From assembly GCF_025685655.1 (NCBI RefSeq), contig NZ_JAGSYG010000004.1:62001-126000 (forward strand): DNA of 64,000 nt. Reading direction: 5' to 3'. Below, piece after piece: positions 1 to 8,333 of the stretch. The number at the start of each line of letters is the position of its first letter. Position 1 is the stretch's first letter. This DNA comes from Acidicapsa ligni (lineage in GTDB: Bacteria > Acidobacteriota > Terriglobia > Terriglobales > Acidobacteriaceae). The notes beneath the pieces were generated by a model, which worked only from the letters and a program-made list of their open reading frames with translations, ran no database searches and had not been told where the DNA came from. A program made the position numbers and the translations under genes.

Positions 1-779
1 AAGCCGCTGATGCGTAGAAAGCCGGGGTCGCGTTTGGGTTCGTCAGGGTTACGTTTCCAGGGCGGCGGCTCGGGTAATCCGGCTCGCTCCAGCGCGGATT
101 CTGCGGCTACGGGCAGTAATTGGCCGAGCGTTTCTGCGCCGAAGATCTGGTAAATCCGCTCGGCGGGGCGGGCTACGGGCGGGGCCATCAGGAGCGTATG
201 GGTGGCGGAAAAAAGCTCGAAATGCTTCTCCGGATGGACAAGCGCGTAGTGGGTTACGAGAGCTGTTACGTGACTAAGCTCCGTAGATTCAGCGCGAAGA
301 AATTTGCGTCGGGCTGGGGTGTTGAAGAAGAGATCCTGAATGCAGATGCTGGTGCCGACCGGAACGGCTGCGTCTTCGACACGGAGGATTTTGCCTCCGG
401 CGATCTCCAGGCGGGTGCCGGCGGGGTCTTCGACTGTGGCGGTTTCGAGCAGGACCCGGGCGACGGAAGCGATGGATGGAAGAGCCTCGCCGCGGAAACC
501 AAGAGTGGCAATCGAAAGGAGATCGTCTGCAGTTCGGAGCTTGGAGGTGCCGTGGCGTTCGAAGGCAAGCAGGGCGTCATCGCGGTTCATACCGTGGCCG
601 TCATCGGTGATGCGGATCAGTTTGCGGCCACCAGCTTCTACTTCGACGCGGATGCGTGTGGCTCCGGCGTCGAGGGAGTTTTCCAACAGTTCTTTGACTA
701 CGGAGGCTGGACGGTCGACCACTTCGCCTGCGGCGATCTGGTTGGCCACGTGGTCGGGGAGAATTCGAATGCGGCCCAT
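1..779 (-). CDS. mutL: DNA mismatch repair protein MutL (3' end outside window)
   Basis: Reading the minus strand from an ATG at 777-779 gives an open frame to the left edge (about 259 residues) starting MGRIRILPDHVANQIAAGEV. It carries the GHKL ATPase signatures of MutL: NQIAAGEVVDRPASVVKEL near residue 13, ITDDGHGM, HGTSKL, and TLGFRGEALPSI. In the family this ATPase works with MutS to trigger excision of mismatched DNA. Only the N-terminal ATPase domain and the start of the transducer domain are visible, because the C-terminal dimerisation/endonuclease part lies beyond coordinate 1. The start is fixed by the conserved N-terminus; no strong Shine-Dalgarno is seen. A 15-bp inverted repeat lies in its leader (823-868). 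The truncation is a window-edge effect, not a broken gene. Confidence 0.93.
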   Translation of the reverse strand, partial: MGRIRILPDHVANQIAAGEVVDRPASVVKELLENSLDAGATRIRVEVEAGGRKLIRITDDGHGMNRDDALLAFERHGTSKLRTADDLLSIATLGFRGEALPSIASVARVLLETATVEDPAGTRLEIAGGKILRVEDAAVPVGTSICIQDLFFNTPARRKFLRAESTELSHVTALVTHYALVHPEKHFELFSATHTLLMAPPVARPAERIYQIFGAETLGQLLPVAAESALERAGLPEPPPWKRNPDEPKRDPGFLRISG

Positions 780-822
780 AGCATTTCAGAATATCGCAAG
801 GGGAGGCAGATGGAGGATTACG

Positions 823-868
823 AGGCAATCAACGTTGTTTACCGGATTCCATGCAACGTTGATTGCCT
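823..868. promoter_or_regulatory. Perfect 15-bp inverted repeat upstream of mutL
   Basis: AGGCAATCAACGTTG at 823-837 is exactly complementary to CAACGTTGATTGCCT at 854-868, with a 16-nt spacer. Each arm also contains the 8-bp palindrome CAACGTTG. It lies 44-89 nt upstream of the mutL start, so it could be an operator with two dyad half-sites or a leader hairpin. No T-tract follows on either strand, so it is not a classic terminator. Confidence 0.6.
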
Positions 869-997
869 GATTTCTTATCTTGTTTGCGGAACTTAATCTA
901 AATAAATTGCGGGACGGTTTGGATTCATTGCGAGATTTCTAACGTTAATTGCGCACGGCAATGCCTGCGATTTATCGCGCGGGTATTTGGGGCAAAT

Positions 998-1234
998 TTA
1001 AAAGTGGAAGAATTTTTCGCGCAAAGCGTCTTCGTAAACCTTTTTGGCTTCCCTGGCCTTTTCGCGAGCTTCGTCTTCGGCGTCGGCTGCGTTTTCCCAT
1101 TCGTCGATCTCGGCGAGGGAGTGATCGGCTATGGATGCGAGTGCTTCTTCGTGCCGGATGGAGGCTACCCATTCATCGACGGCAGCCTTGTAGTTGGTTT
1201 GCATCTCGTCCAATTCGGAAATTTCGATGGCCAT
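998..1234 (-). CDS. Small acidic/charged conserved-type hypothetical protein
   Basis: A 78-residue protein, MAIEISELDEMQTNYKAAVD..., ending REKFFHF. It is strongly charged and almost entirely helix-favouring (long E/A/K/R stretches such as DAEDEAREKAREAKKVYEDA), so a coiled coil or helical hairpin is likely. The frame stays open upstream to a GTG at 1456, but that extension has unlike composition. The ATG at 1232-1234, preceded by GGAGG about 12 nt upstream, is the better start. No signal peptide or membrane segment is seen. I do not recognise the family. It lies between mutL and a secreted hydrolase, with no clear operon partner. Confidence 0.6.
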   Translation of the reverse strand: MAIEISELDEMQTNYKAAVDEWVASIRHEEALASIADHSLAEIDEWENAADAEDEAREKAREAKKVYEDALREKFFHF

Positions 1235-1661
1235 GAGTTGCTTTGCCCTCCAGCGAATGAGTGTAGGAGCAGAGTGTGAAGGGATGATGTATCGGGGGAT
1301 TTTTTCTGGGTGTTCAGGTTGGCATTCGTTTGAGTGTCTTTTGCACTTGCTGTTACATGCTTGCCCGCTGAGCCGGTGTAGGAGAGGGGCCGTTGATGAT
1401 CGCTCATCACATGCTGACTTCCCGGTACTAATCCGTGTGACGTCTCGGTCACACACCGCCGACTCTCAGGCGTCTTCTCTCAATCGCGGAGACTTTTGAA
1501 TGAAGAGAGGTTTGGCAAATGCGACCAGCCGGAAGAGCGAGATTCGGATTTTCAATCATGAAATCCGGAGCCTGCGGTATGGGCTATTTTCTGCTTGAAG
1601 TCTACTTTTGAATTCACAAGCATCGCAATGGTGCCCATAAACAAAAGGATTTTTTCCCGAA
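1235..1661. other. Intergenic region with a 20-bp palindrome
   Basis: This 427-nt stretch separates a minus-strand small gene from the plus-strand hydrolase at 1662. GTGTGAC (1435-1441) pairs with GTCACAC (1448-1454) across 6 nt. This resembles a CRP/FNR-family palindrome but is two bases longer than TGTGA-N6-TCACA. No further gene or RNA is recognised; the reading frames crossing it have poor coding character. Confidence 0.45.
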
Positions 1662-2450
1662 ATGAAAATACTTATCGCCACTCTTGCTTCATCAATATTC
1701 GCCTTTAGCCCGATTGCCAAGGCTGCACAAAAGCCGACCATCGTGCTCGTTCATGGTGCTTTCGAGGATTCGCAGGTTTGGGGTCACGTGACCCCAAAGC
1801 TTGAAGCGGATGGCTATAAAGTCGTGGTTGTTGATCTGCCCGGACGCCCGAGTAATCCGATGGCTCCTGACAAGGTCAGCCTCGATCTATACCGGGACAC
1901 TGTCGTCAAGGTACTGGGCACCACAAAAGGCCCAGCGGTTGTTGTAGGCCATAGCTTCGGCGGCATTGTTATCTCTGCCGCTGCTGAACGAGTACCGAAG
2001 AAGGTTAAGACACTTGTCTATCTGGCCGCCTACCTGCCGCAAGACGGAGATTCACTCGTTTCCATGGCGCAGAAAGATGCCGATGCCAAGATCGGTCCGC
2101 ATCTGCAAATTCAAAAGGAAAAAGGGATCGCCTCGATTGAATATTCCTCACGCGCTGACCTCTTTGCGAACGGCGGTCCCGAGGCGCTGCGGCAGGCGAT
2201 TCCAGACCTGATTCTCGATGAACCGCTGGCACCGCTCGCGACTCCAGTGAAGGTCACCGCCGCGAACTTTGGCAAAGTGGACAAGGTCTATATCCACACA
2301 GCTCTTGATCAGGTAATTAGCCCCTCGTTCCAGGCGCAGATGGTGGCCACCACTCCGGTACGTACGGAGTACACCCTTCAGACGGGGCACACACCCTTCC
2401 TCACCGATCCCAATGGCTTGGCCGATGCTATCGAGCGAGCCGCCCAGTAA
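1662..2450 (+). CDS. Secreted alpha/beta hydrolase
   Basis: A 262-residue alpha/beta-hydrolase-fold protein. Residues 1-22 form a Sec signal peptide (MKILIATLASSIFAFSPIAKA), giving an extracytoplasmic enzyme. The oxyanion-loop motif VLVHGAF is at 28-34, the nucleophile elbow GHSFGG at 96-101 has Ser98, and a C-terminal QTGHTPF supplies the probable catalytic His. It most resembles the small-molecule esterase/hydrolase group often annotated only as 'alpha/beta hydrolase'; the substrate is not evident. It converges on the AraC-type regulator at 2503-3474, which may be linked but is not in an operon with it. Its terminator overlaps the end of that regulator gene. AAAGGA lies about 15 nt before the ATG. 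Confidence 0.88.
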   Translation: MKILIATLASSIFAFSPIAKAAQKPTIVLVHGAFEDSQVWGHVTPKLEADGYKVVVVDLPGRPSNPMAPDKVSLDLYRDTVVKVLGTTKGPAVVVGHSFGGIVISAAAERVPKKVKTLVYLAAYLPQDGDSLVSMAQKDADAKIGPHLQIQKEKGIASIEYSSRADLFANGGPEALRQAIPDLILDEPLAPLATPVKVTAANFGKVDKVYIHTALDQVISPSFQAQMVATTPVRTEYTLQTGHTPFLTDPNGLADAIERAAQ

Positions 2451-2489
2451 TAAGGCGCTGTCGATCAAACGCAGAAGAAGAGAATCAAA

Positions 2490-2527
2490 GCAGGCGGAGC
2501 TATCATAGCGCCGCCTGCCGTTTTTTT
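2490..2527 (+). terminator. Rho-independent terminator overlapping the 3' end of the AraC gene
   Basis: GCAGGCGG (2490-2497) pairs with CCGCCTGC (2511-2518), with an inner GCTA/TAGC extension, followed by CG and seven T. It would end transcription of the hydrolase. The hairpin and T-tract on the opposite strand encode the last residues of the AraC protein (AKKRQAAL). Confidence 0.8.
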
Positions 2528-3474
2528 GCTTCGCTCGGGGCATATCCGAAGTGCGCCTTAAATGCTCGGCTGAAAGCCGCATCCGAAGTATAGCCGGTCT
2601 TGTATGCCACTTCCGTCACTTTTAAACGACTGCTGCGGAGCAGGTCGGCTGCCAGAGTGAGCCGCCATTGAGACAGGTATCGAAGTGGCGGCTCTCCGAC
2701 AGCCCTTGTGAAACGTTCGGCAAAGATAGAGCGTGACATTCCTGCGATCTTGGCGAATGCTCGAACTGTCCAGTGACAAAAGGGATCAGCGTGCATGGCG
2801 TTCAACACACGTCCAATACCCTCTTCACTCAAGCCTCCGAGCCACCCCACACGATTTGTTTCGGTTGCCGCCCAACTGCGCAATGTTCGTATCACTATCA
2901 GGTCAATCAAACGAGAGATCATTAGGGAGGAACCCGGATCAGCCTGTTGTGCCTCTGAAACAAGGAAATGCGATACCGCTTCGAGCCAAGCGGGAGTACC
3001 GGCGTCACCGCAAGGGATATGGATAATGGGCGGGAGGGCCGACATCACTACTGGCAGAGGACTGCCTTCAAAACTGAAAAAGCCACCGATTATTTGAGTT
3101 GTGTTGCTATCCCCGCCGTGCCTTAATATAAGTTTCTCGCGGTCAAAATGTTCCGCAGCGATGGCTTCAATCTTTTCAACAGGAGAGCCCAGGACGTCTG
3201 TAAGAACATGGCCTTTTCCCAGAGGCAATAGAACTAAATCCCCTTCAGAAACTCGTGTCGGCTTTCCACCGGTTGGAGTCACCCACGCAGTTCCTGCCTT
3301 GACGAAGTGAAAGTGGGCTGCCCCGGGTTGGAATTGGAGCCCCCACGGCTCACCGAGGAATGCGGTGTACACCAATTCCCCGCGTAGGCGGATCAGGGTC
3401 AGCACCTCTGAGAGCAAGTCGTTTCGTGCTGCTGACATGCCGAAGTCTTGTGTTATTCGAGAGGATATAGTCAT
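2503..3474 (-). CDS. AraC-family transcriptional regulator (cupin_6 type)
   Basis: About 323 residues. The N-terminal half is a cupin-like AraC_binding/cupin_6 domain (LVYTAFLGEPWGLQF, GDLVLLPLGKGHVL). The C-terminal 100 residues hold two helix-turn-helix motifs typical of AraC/XylS proteins, with the second-helix signature VTEVAYKTGYTSDAAFSRAF followed by GYAPSEAKKR. The family binds promoter DNA in response to a small effector; none can be named here. The frame begins at a TTG at 3489; I prefer the ATG at 3474, and an ATG at 3438 would also retain the cupin domain. It is convergent with the hydrolase at 1662, a plausible but unproven target. Confidence 0.88.
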   Translation of the reverse strand: MTISSRITQDFGMSAARNDLLSEVLTLIRLRGELVYTAFLGEPWGLQFQPGAAHFHFVKAGTAWVTPTGGKPTRVSEGDLVLLPLGKGHVLTDVLGSPVEKIEAIAAEHFDREKLILRHGGDSNTTQIIGGFFSFEGSPLPVVMSALPPIIHIPCGDAGTPAWLEAVSHFLVSEAQQADPGSSLMISRLIDLIVIRTLRSWAATETNRVGWLGGLSEEGIGRVLNAMHADPFCHWTVRAFAKIAGMSRSIFAERFTRAVGEPPLRYLSQWRLTLAADLLRSSRLKVTEVAYKTGYTSDAAFSRAFKAHFGYAPSEAKKRQAAL

Positions 3475-3803
3475 CGATGCGGAAACCAAATTCTACCCTC
3501 TAGCCTGTTTCGAGTCTGCAATATCTCGCTTTCTGGGGCGTGATGGGCGCAGCGCGGCGAGCGGGGTGTACGTCCACACCTGCTCAAAACAATCGTATAC
3601 GCTGTATCCTGCTCCATCGTTATGTACAGTTACAGCGGCATCTGGATGTACTCTCATGTCAAGTACCAGTGATCATAACCGTAGTTGCCTGAGCACTTGG
3701 GCCTGTGGTATCTGTGTTAACTGATTTTAAATGAACAATTCTTTCACTCTCATCCGTGGAGACACTTTGACAGATGGGATACCCCTTGCAAAAGGAGAAT
3801 AGA
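3475..3803. other. Intergenic region between divergent genes
   Basis: About 330 nt separate the AraC gene and the secreted hypothetical protein. It must hold promoters for both. A TTGACA at 3761-3766 could be part of a promoter, but no convincing -10 hexamer at the right distance is seen. No RNA gene is recognised. Confidence 0.35.
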
Positions 3804-4562
3804 ATGCGGCTTGTTACGCTAGGAAAAATCCTGTTCTTCGTACTTCTGTTTTTCCCGGCGGAACAGATTTTCACTCAGTCCACGTCCCCGGCTGCTGAAA
3901 GCCCAAATTTCGTAAGTGTAAAGATTTCTTCCTATGAGTTTGGAAGACGCGAATTGCAGTGGCTAATGAAACATCCCGAGTTGGCAACACAGGTTGTTGT
4001 TACTAGAGGGCAACTCCCGGGTAATAAACAGGTTAGTAGGAGTTACCAATCGACCTATCCTACCCTCGACATATACTCGTCGGCGGGTGTGCCTCTCTAT
4101 TTCAGCGATTCCTCCGAATTAAATGTGAAGGTGATCGATGCGCTTCCTCAGGTAATCCCAGAACCGGACCTGAACCCCAAATATAAAGTCCGTCCCTCGC
4201 TGCGCGAAGCTCTATCCATGATTCCAGATATCCCGCGCAACGATCTGGCTACTCCGGCACAGATCGACTACACAATCTTGGCATTCATTTTGAACCGCAC
4301 CGGAGATGATCCACTCCAGTCGAAAGATGTTAGCGCCAATCAGGCTCCGAAGAAGGCTATCCAAGTGCAGAACATGAACGCAAGTGGCCCAAAGATTCAA
4401 GTGATCAATGTTCCGAGTGAGCACCCAGACTTAGTCTTAGAGGCTGCCCGAAGGAATGCTCTCGCCAATCAAGCTCAGGAGGAAGCCATTCAGCGGCTGA
4501 AAACGCGGCTGAATGGATCCAGAATTCGAGTGATTGAAGTTCGTCGCATTATGGAGCAGTGA
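3804..4562 (+). CDS. Exported protein of unknown function
   Basis: A 252-residue protein with an N-terminal hydrophobic signal sequence (MRLVTLGKILFFVLLFFPAE). The ATG at 3804 is chosen over one 30 nt earlier because AAAGGAG at 3791-3797 precedes it at good spacing. The mature part is polar. It contains two related segments, NQAPKKAIQVQNMNASGPKI near residue 178 and NQAQEEAIQRLKTRLNGSRI near residue 221, each followed by V-I-[NE]-V, suggesting a short internal duplication at the C-terminus. No catalytic motif or family is recognised. It is monocistronic by position. Base composition is more AT-rich than its neighbours, so it may have a different history. Confidence 0.6.
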   Translation: MRLVTLGKILFFVLLFFPAEQIFTQSTSPAAESPNFVSVKISSYEFGRRELQWLMKHPELATQVVVTRGQLPGNKQVSRSYQSTYPTLDIYSSAGVPLYFSDSSELNVKVIDALPQVIPEPDLNPKYKVRPSLREALSMIPDIPRNDLATPAQIDYTILAFILNRTGDDPLQSKDVSANQAPKKAIQVQNMNASGPKIQVINVPSEHPDLVLEAARRNALANQAQEEAIQRLKTRLNGSRIRVIEVRRIMEQ

Positions 4563-4690
4563 GATCGTTACGAAATCGGTCCTTTGGCAGTGGACAAAAG
4601 GCCGGCGTTTCGGACGGCAGGGGATGATCACTCGATACGAGACGATTTCTGTGGGTCAGTTTCTGAGGAGCAATCTGGGCGGACCAGGCA

Positions 4691-5059
4691 TTATTCCGCT
4701 GTGATTGGCTGCCAGAGCTCGATGCGATTTCCTGCCGGGTCGGTGAGCCAGCCGAACTTTCCGAAATCGTAGCTTTCGCGTTTCGGGTCGACTGTGACAC
4801 CTTCTTCTATCAAACGGTCCAGTACTCCATCGAGGTCGTCCACCTGGAGATTGATCATTGCTTTCTGGGCCGGGGGGAAGTAGGCGTTGTCCTGTTTGAA
4901 GAAGGAGAACACAACTTCGGGGTGTTGGGTCGGAGCAGGGAACGAGAAGGAGCCAGCTTCGGACTTTACCAGGCCGAGATGCTGTTCGTACCATTGATAC
5001 AGCGTTTTTGGATCATCCGTTCGCAAGAATATTCCGCCAAAGCCAGTGATTGAAGCCAT
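4691..5059 (-). CDS. VOC superfamily (glyoxalase/bleomycin-resistance-like) protein
   Basis: A 122-residue protein consisting of one vicinal-oxygen-chelate fold: N-terminal beta-alpha unit (ITGFGGIFLRTDDPKTLYQW YEQHLGL), central INLQVDDLDGVLDRLIEEGV and a C-terminal DPAGNRIELWQP. The final Glu of GNRIELW matches the usual metal-ligand position. Members range from glyoxalase I to dioxygenases and antibiotic-binding proteins; the reaction cannot be assigned from sequence. AGGAG lies 5 nt before the ATG. It stands alone, 62 nt from the DUF4199 gene on the same strand. Confidence 0.85.
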   Translation of the reverse strand: MASITGFGGIFLRTDDPKTLYQWYEQHLGLVKSEAGSFSFPAPTQHPEVVFSFFKQDNAYFPPAQKAMINLQVDDLDGVLDRLIEEGVTVDPKRESYDFGKFGWLTDPAGNRIELWQPITAE

Positions 5060-5120
5060 GCAATCTCCTATAGGAAACGGTTGTTCAAACCTACGTGTTT
5101 GGGGTGGAAGGCCTTTTTGA

Positions 5121-5672
5121 CTATCTCATCATAACTGCGGGAGCGGCGGCGGGTTCAACAGGAATTTTGCGGCGGAGGATGGCAGCGGAGATGAGAGTAA
5201 TGATCAGGCCGACGGGCAGGGGCTCGATGAAGGTGTAGGCCATGTTGATGAGGGGATTCTGGTAGAGCTGCTGAGAGTGCTGTATGGCAGCGACCTGCGC
5301 GGCGGTGGTGGCGGGGTCGAGTCCCGAGGATTGCACCTTGTGAATCTGCGCGGCGAAGTAGCTGTCCATAAAGTGGGGCATGAAGTTGAAGTAGACGATC
5401 TCCCACATGGCGACGTAGCAGATGGTGGTGATGAGGGTGATCAGGATGCCGCAGGTGAAGGCGCGGCCGAAGGAGATTTGGCCTGCCAGTGTGTTGTCGC
5501 GGTAGCTGCGGATGCCGAAGTAGACGAGCAGGAACGACGCCACCATCATGGTGTAGCCGAGAATCATGCTGTGGCCCGAGCCGATCTTGTCGGCGATGAG
5601 AAGTGAGCCGCCCATAAGGACACAGATGATGACGCCAGCGATGAGGCCGAAGGTGAGGACGGTTTTCTTCAT
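5121..5672 (-). CDS. DUF4199 membrane protein
   Basis: A 183-residue integral membrane protein with four predicted transmembrane segments: about residues 4-27, 34-54, 70-95 and 142-165. It ends in a basic then proline/alanine-rich tail. The segment pattern and the loop containing QISFGRAFTCGILITLITTI match DUF4199. The start MKKTVLTFGLIAG at 5672 is chosen because GGAG lies 8 nt upstream; the frame extends further but without hydrophobic logic. DUF4199 has no assigned biochemical function. It lies directly downstream of a membrane-anchored LuxR-HTH protein on the same strand (139-nt gap), and the two share similar first membrane helices. Confidence 0.85.
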   Translation of the reverse strand: MKKTVLTFGLIAGVIICVLMGGSLLIADKIGSGHSMILGYTMMVASFLLVYFGIRSYRDNTLAGQISFGRAFTCGILITLITTICYVAMWEIVYFNFMPHFMDSYFAAQIHKVQSSGLDPATTAAQVAAIQHSQQLYQNPLINMAYTFIEPLPVGLIITLISAAILRRKIPVEPAAAPAVMMR

Positions 5673-5811
5673 TGTGAGGCTCCTGGTACCGATGAGGATG
5701 ATGTCACGATGCAGTGTAACGGGGCTGGATGTCGTCATCCTTTTGAGTGATTTTGCAGGAATGGAGTGAAAATCCTGCTTTTTGATGACGCTGGCGTGCC
5801 GGGCGACGCTG

Positions 5812-6306
5812 TCAGGGCAAGAGGCCTAGTTCTTTGCTGCGCTGGACGGCCTGGGTGCGCCGGGCTGCTCCTAGCTTGTCGAAGGCGCGGGCGCAGTGTG
5901 TCTTGACAGTATTTTCGGAGATGAAAAGCTGCGTGGCGATCTCGCGATTGCTGAAGCCGCCGGCGACCAGGGTGAGGATTTCCAGCTCGCGGGCCGTGAT
6001 GCCGAGGGTCTGCTGCTGGGCGGTATTGGGTGCGAAGGCGGCATTGGCAATGAATCTAGCGGGGGCATCCGCAGGGGATTCCGTAGGGACGAGTACTTCT
6101 TTCACCACGACTGTTTCACGTATAGTTTCGCGACTACGCGTGATGCGGAGGCCGAGCCAGATGCCGAAGGTCGCGAAGAGGATGGCGACGAGCGCGCTGT
6201 AGATCTCGACGGAGTGTTCGATGATGACGAAGCGGTATTCGGTGTATTGGAGGGTGGCGATGAGGAGGCCGCCGACGAGGCCGAAGATGAGGACGTGGCG
6301 CTTCAT
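5812..6306 (-). CDS. Membrane-anchored LuxR-type HTH regulator
   Basis: A 164-residue protein with two N-terminal transmembrane helices (about residues 4-20 and 33-52). A linker follows, then a C-terminal GerE/LuxR helix-turn-helix (about 100-160) with LGITARELEILTLVAGGFSN and REIATQLFISENTVKTHCAR. There is no receiver domain, so it is a one-component, membrane-tethered DNA-binding protein rather than a classical response regulator. The ATG at 6306 is chosen because the protein then opens with the hydrophobic MKRHVLIFGLVGG, like the neighbouring DUF4199 protein; its Shine-Dalgarno is weak. Its likely partner is the DUF4199 protein downstream. The signal and target are unknown. Confidence 0.85.
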   Translation of the reverse strand: MKRHVLIFGLVGGLLIATLQYTEYRFVIIEHSVEIYSALVAILFATFGIWLGLRITRSRETIRETVVVKEVLVPTESPADAPARFIANAAFAPNTAQQQTLGITARELEILTLVAGGFSNREIATQLFISENTVKTHCARAFDKLGAARRTQAVQRSKELGLLP

Positions 6307-6425
6307 GATCTGGATGTGAAGAAGTATACCTTTGCCGCGGTGAGGGCGCTGCAAATATGGAGCGGCAGGTATGGGGCGTCCGCTGATGGGCAACCGCTTT
6401 TTGTTTAGGCGGTGGTGAAAATTTG

Positions 6426-6467
6426 TTATCCCACCCTTCCTGCTGAGGATGCAGGAAGGGTGGATAA
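6426..6467. repeat. C-rich intergenic hairpin (family copy 1), 3' of pyk
   Basis: The left arm at 6426-6443 (TTATCCCACCCTTCCTGC) pairs with GCAGGAAGGGTGGATAA at 6451-6467, with one bulged base and a 7-nt loop. It lies just beyond the pyk stop and could end its transcript, although no T-tract follows. Two similar hairpins occur at 48196-48230 and 50224-50259. Confidence 0.75.
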
Positions 6468-6526
6468 CCGGGATTTGTTCCAATTTTAGGGAAAGACCGG
6501 GGTGGTCTTTCGGATTGCGTTTTCGT

Positions 6527-8041
6527 TTAGGCGTCTACGGTGGTGGCTTCGGATTCTTCTGTCTGGCGGTAGACGCGGTCGCCTAGTTTATGGAGGCGCA
6601 GGAAGTTGGTACTGCCGGATTTGGTGCCGGTGCCGGCGATGATGGCTACGATTTCGCCCTTGGTGGCGTAGTGGTTCTGCTCCAGGAGGGTCTCGGCCAG
6701 CTCAACCATTGCTTCAGTCGTGTGGACCTTGGAGCAACGGATGGGGATGACTCCCCAGAGCAGGTTGAGGCGGTTGATGGTTACATCGACGGAGCTGAAG
6801 GCGTAGATGGGAGCGGCGGGCTGGTACTTCGACAGCTTGATGGCTGTGGCGCCGGTTTCGGTGAAGATAGCGATACCGCGTAGGTCGAGGTCCTGGGCTG
6901 CGTGGGCGGTGGCTTCGCAGATGGTTTCGGCTACGGAGAGCGTCTTGTGGCGCGGGGCGGTGATCAGGGAGCCATCGGATTTGTCGGTAGCGATATTCTG
7001 CTCGGCATCGGCGACAATGCGGGCCATCATTTTGACTGCTTCGACGGGATAGGCGCCCATGGCGGATTCGCCGGAGAGCATGACTGCGTCGGAGCCGTCG
7101 TAGATGGCGTTGGCAACGTCGGAAACCTCGGCGCGCGTGGGGCGCGGGTTGTCGATCATCGACTCAAGCATGTGGGTGGCGGTGATGACCGGCTTGCGGA
7201 GGTCGGCAGCGCGGCGAATGATGTGTTTCTGGATGGCGGGAACTTTTTCGGGAGGAACTTCAACGCCGAGGTCGCCGCGAGCGACCATGATGCCGTCGGT
7301 AACGGCGAGGATGGCTTCAAGGTTATCGATGGCCTGGGGCTTTTCGAGTTTGGCGATGATCCAGGTTGCTCCGCCGTAGTAGGCAACGCGCTCGCGGACC
7401 AAGGTGATGTCTTCGGCGGTGCGGACGAAGGAGATGGCGACGGCATCGACTCCGGCGCGCAGGGCAAATTCGAGATCGATATCGTCTTTTTCGGTGAGCG
7501 CGGGTACGCGGACGGCGACGCCGGGAAGGTTGATTCCTTTGTTCTCGCCGAGCTTGCCGCCGTTGACGATTTCGCAGACGACATCGCCGTCGTTGACTTC
7601 ATGGACGCGGAGTTCGATGAGCCCGTCGGAGAGCAGGATGCGGGAGCCTTTTTCAACGTTTTCAGCGAGAGTCTTGAAGGTGGTGCCGACGAGGGCTGCG
7701 GTGCCATCGACTTCGCGAGGGGTGATGGTGATTTTTTCACCGGCTACAAGCAGGACCGGCTTGTGGTCAACGAGCCTGGAGGTGCGGATCTTGGGGCCTT
7801 GCAGGTCGGCGAGGATGCAGAGCGGCTTGTGCTCTTCGCGGCCGACTTTGCGAATCATCTGGATGAGGGAGAGTTTGTCCTCATGGGATCCGTGCGAAAA
7901 ATTAAGACGGGCTACATCCAGTCCGGCGCGGACCAATTCGCGAAAAACGGGTTCGGTGTTGGATGCGGGGCCGAGGGTGGCGACGATTTTGGCATTTCTG
8001 TGAAGCACCGAATCATTAAAACTAAGGTCAGACGTGGACAT
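6527..8041 (-). CDS. pyk: Pyruvate kinase
   Basis: A 504-residue pyruvate kinase, which makes pyruvate and ATP from phosphoenolpyruvate and ADP in glycolysis. The N-terminus has AKIVATLGPASNTEP and ARLNFSHGSHEDK. The TIM barrel includes ILADLQGPKIRT, IIAKLEKPQAIDN, GIMVARGDLGVE and the signature KPVITATHMLESMIDNPRPT. SGESAMGAYPVEAV and a C-terminal allosteric domain follow. The start at 8041 (MSTSDLSFND) is supported by GGAG about 10 nt upstream; the frame extends to 8164 but that part is unrelated to the family. The gene appears monocistronic. A long open frame on the opposite strand (6902-8074) is only a codon-bias shadow. Confidence 0.96.
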   Translation of the reverse strand: MSTSDLSFNDSVLHRNAKIVATLGPASNTEPVFRELVRAGLDVARLNFSHGSHEDKLSLIQMIRKVGREEHKPLCILADLQGPKIRTSRLVDHKPVLLVAGEKITITPREVDGTAALVGTTFKTLAENVEKGSRILLSDGLIELRVHEVNDGDVVCEIVNGGKLGENKGINLPGVAVRVPALTEKDDIDLEFALRAGVDAVAISFVRTAEDITLVRERVAYYGGATWIIAKLEKPQAIDNLEAILAVTDGIMVARGDLGVEVPPEKVPAIQKHIIRRAADLRKPVITATHMLESMIDNPRPTRAEVSDVANAIYDGSDAVMLSGESAMGAYPVEAVKMMARIVADAEQNIATDKSDGSLITAPRHKTLSVAETICEATAHAAQDLDLRGIAIFTETGATAIKLSKYQPAAPIYAFSSVDVTINRLNLLWGVIPIRCSKVHTTEAMVELAETLLEQNHYATKGEIVAIIAGTGTKSGSTNFLRLHKLGDRVYRQTEESEATTVDA

Positions 8042-8333
8042 CAGCAATACTCCAGAATTCAAAAAGCAAGTTGATACAGCATACTGCGCAGAAGAGTGCA
8101 TTCCACAACTGCTCAGAGTCATTATTGTGCAGGGCAGGGCAGGAATGAGCATGCGCCTGTCCATGCAGAAAAACGGTTTATCGAAGGCTCTTCCGTATTG
8201 GCTCCAGCCCGCTCAATTGTACAGGAGCGTGGTCTGCGTCGATGCCGCCCGGACTGCGTTGGTATTCATCCAAATGCAATGTGGGTGGAGGATTCGGACG
8301 TGGTTACGGAGGCCGATCGGCGAGGGAATTGGG

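Noticed and set aside
120..896. 258-codon plus-strand frame at the left end
   Set aside because: It lies over mutL on the opposite strand; the mutL translation carries the conserved ATPase motifs.
1435..1454. Second CRP/FNR-type site
   Set aside because: TGTGA and TCACA are eight rather than six bases apart, so it was recorded only as a palindrome.
6902..8074. 390-codon open frame opposite pyruvate kinase
   Set aside because: It is the antisense of a well-conserved pyk gene, Gly/Asp-rich and without family features; it is explained by codon bias in GC-rich DNA.
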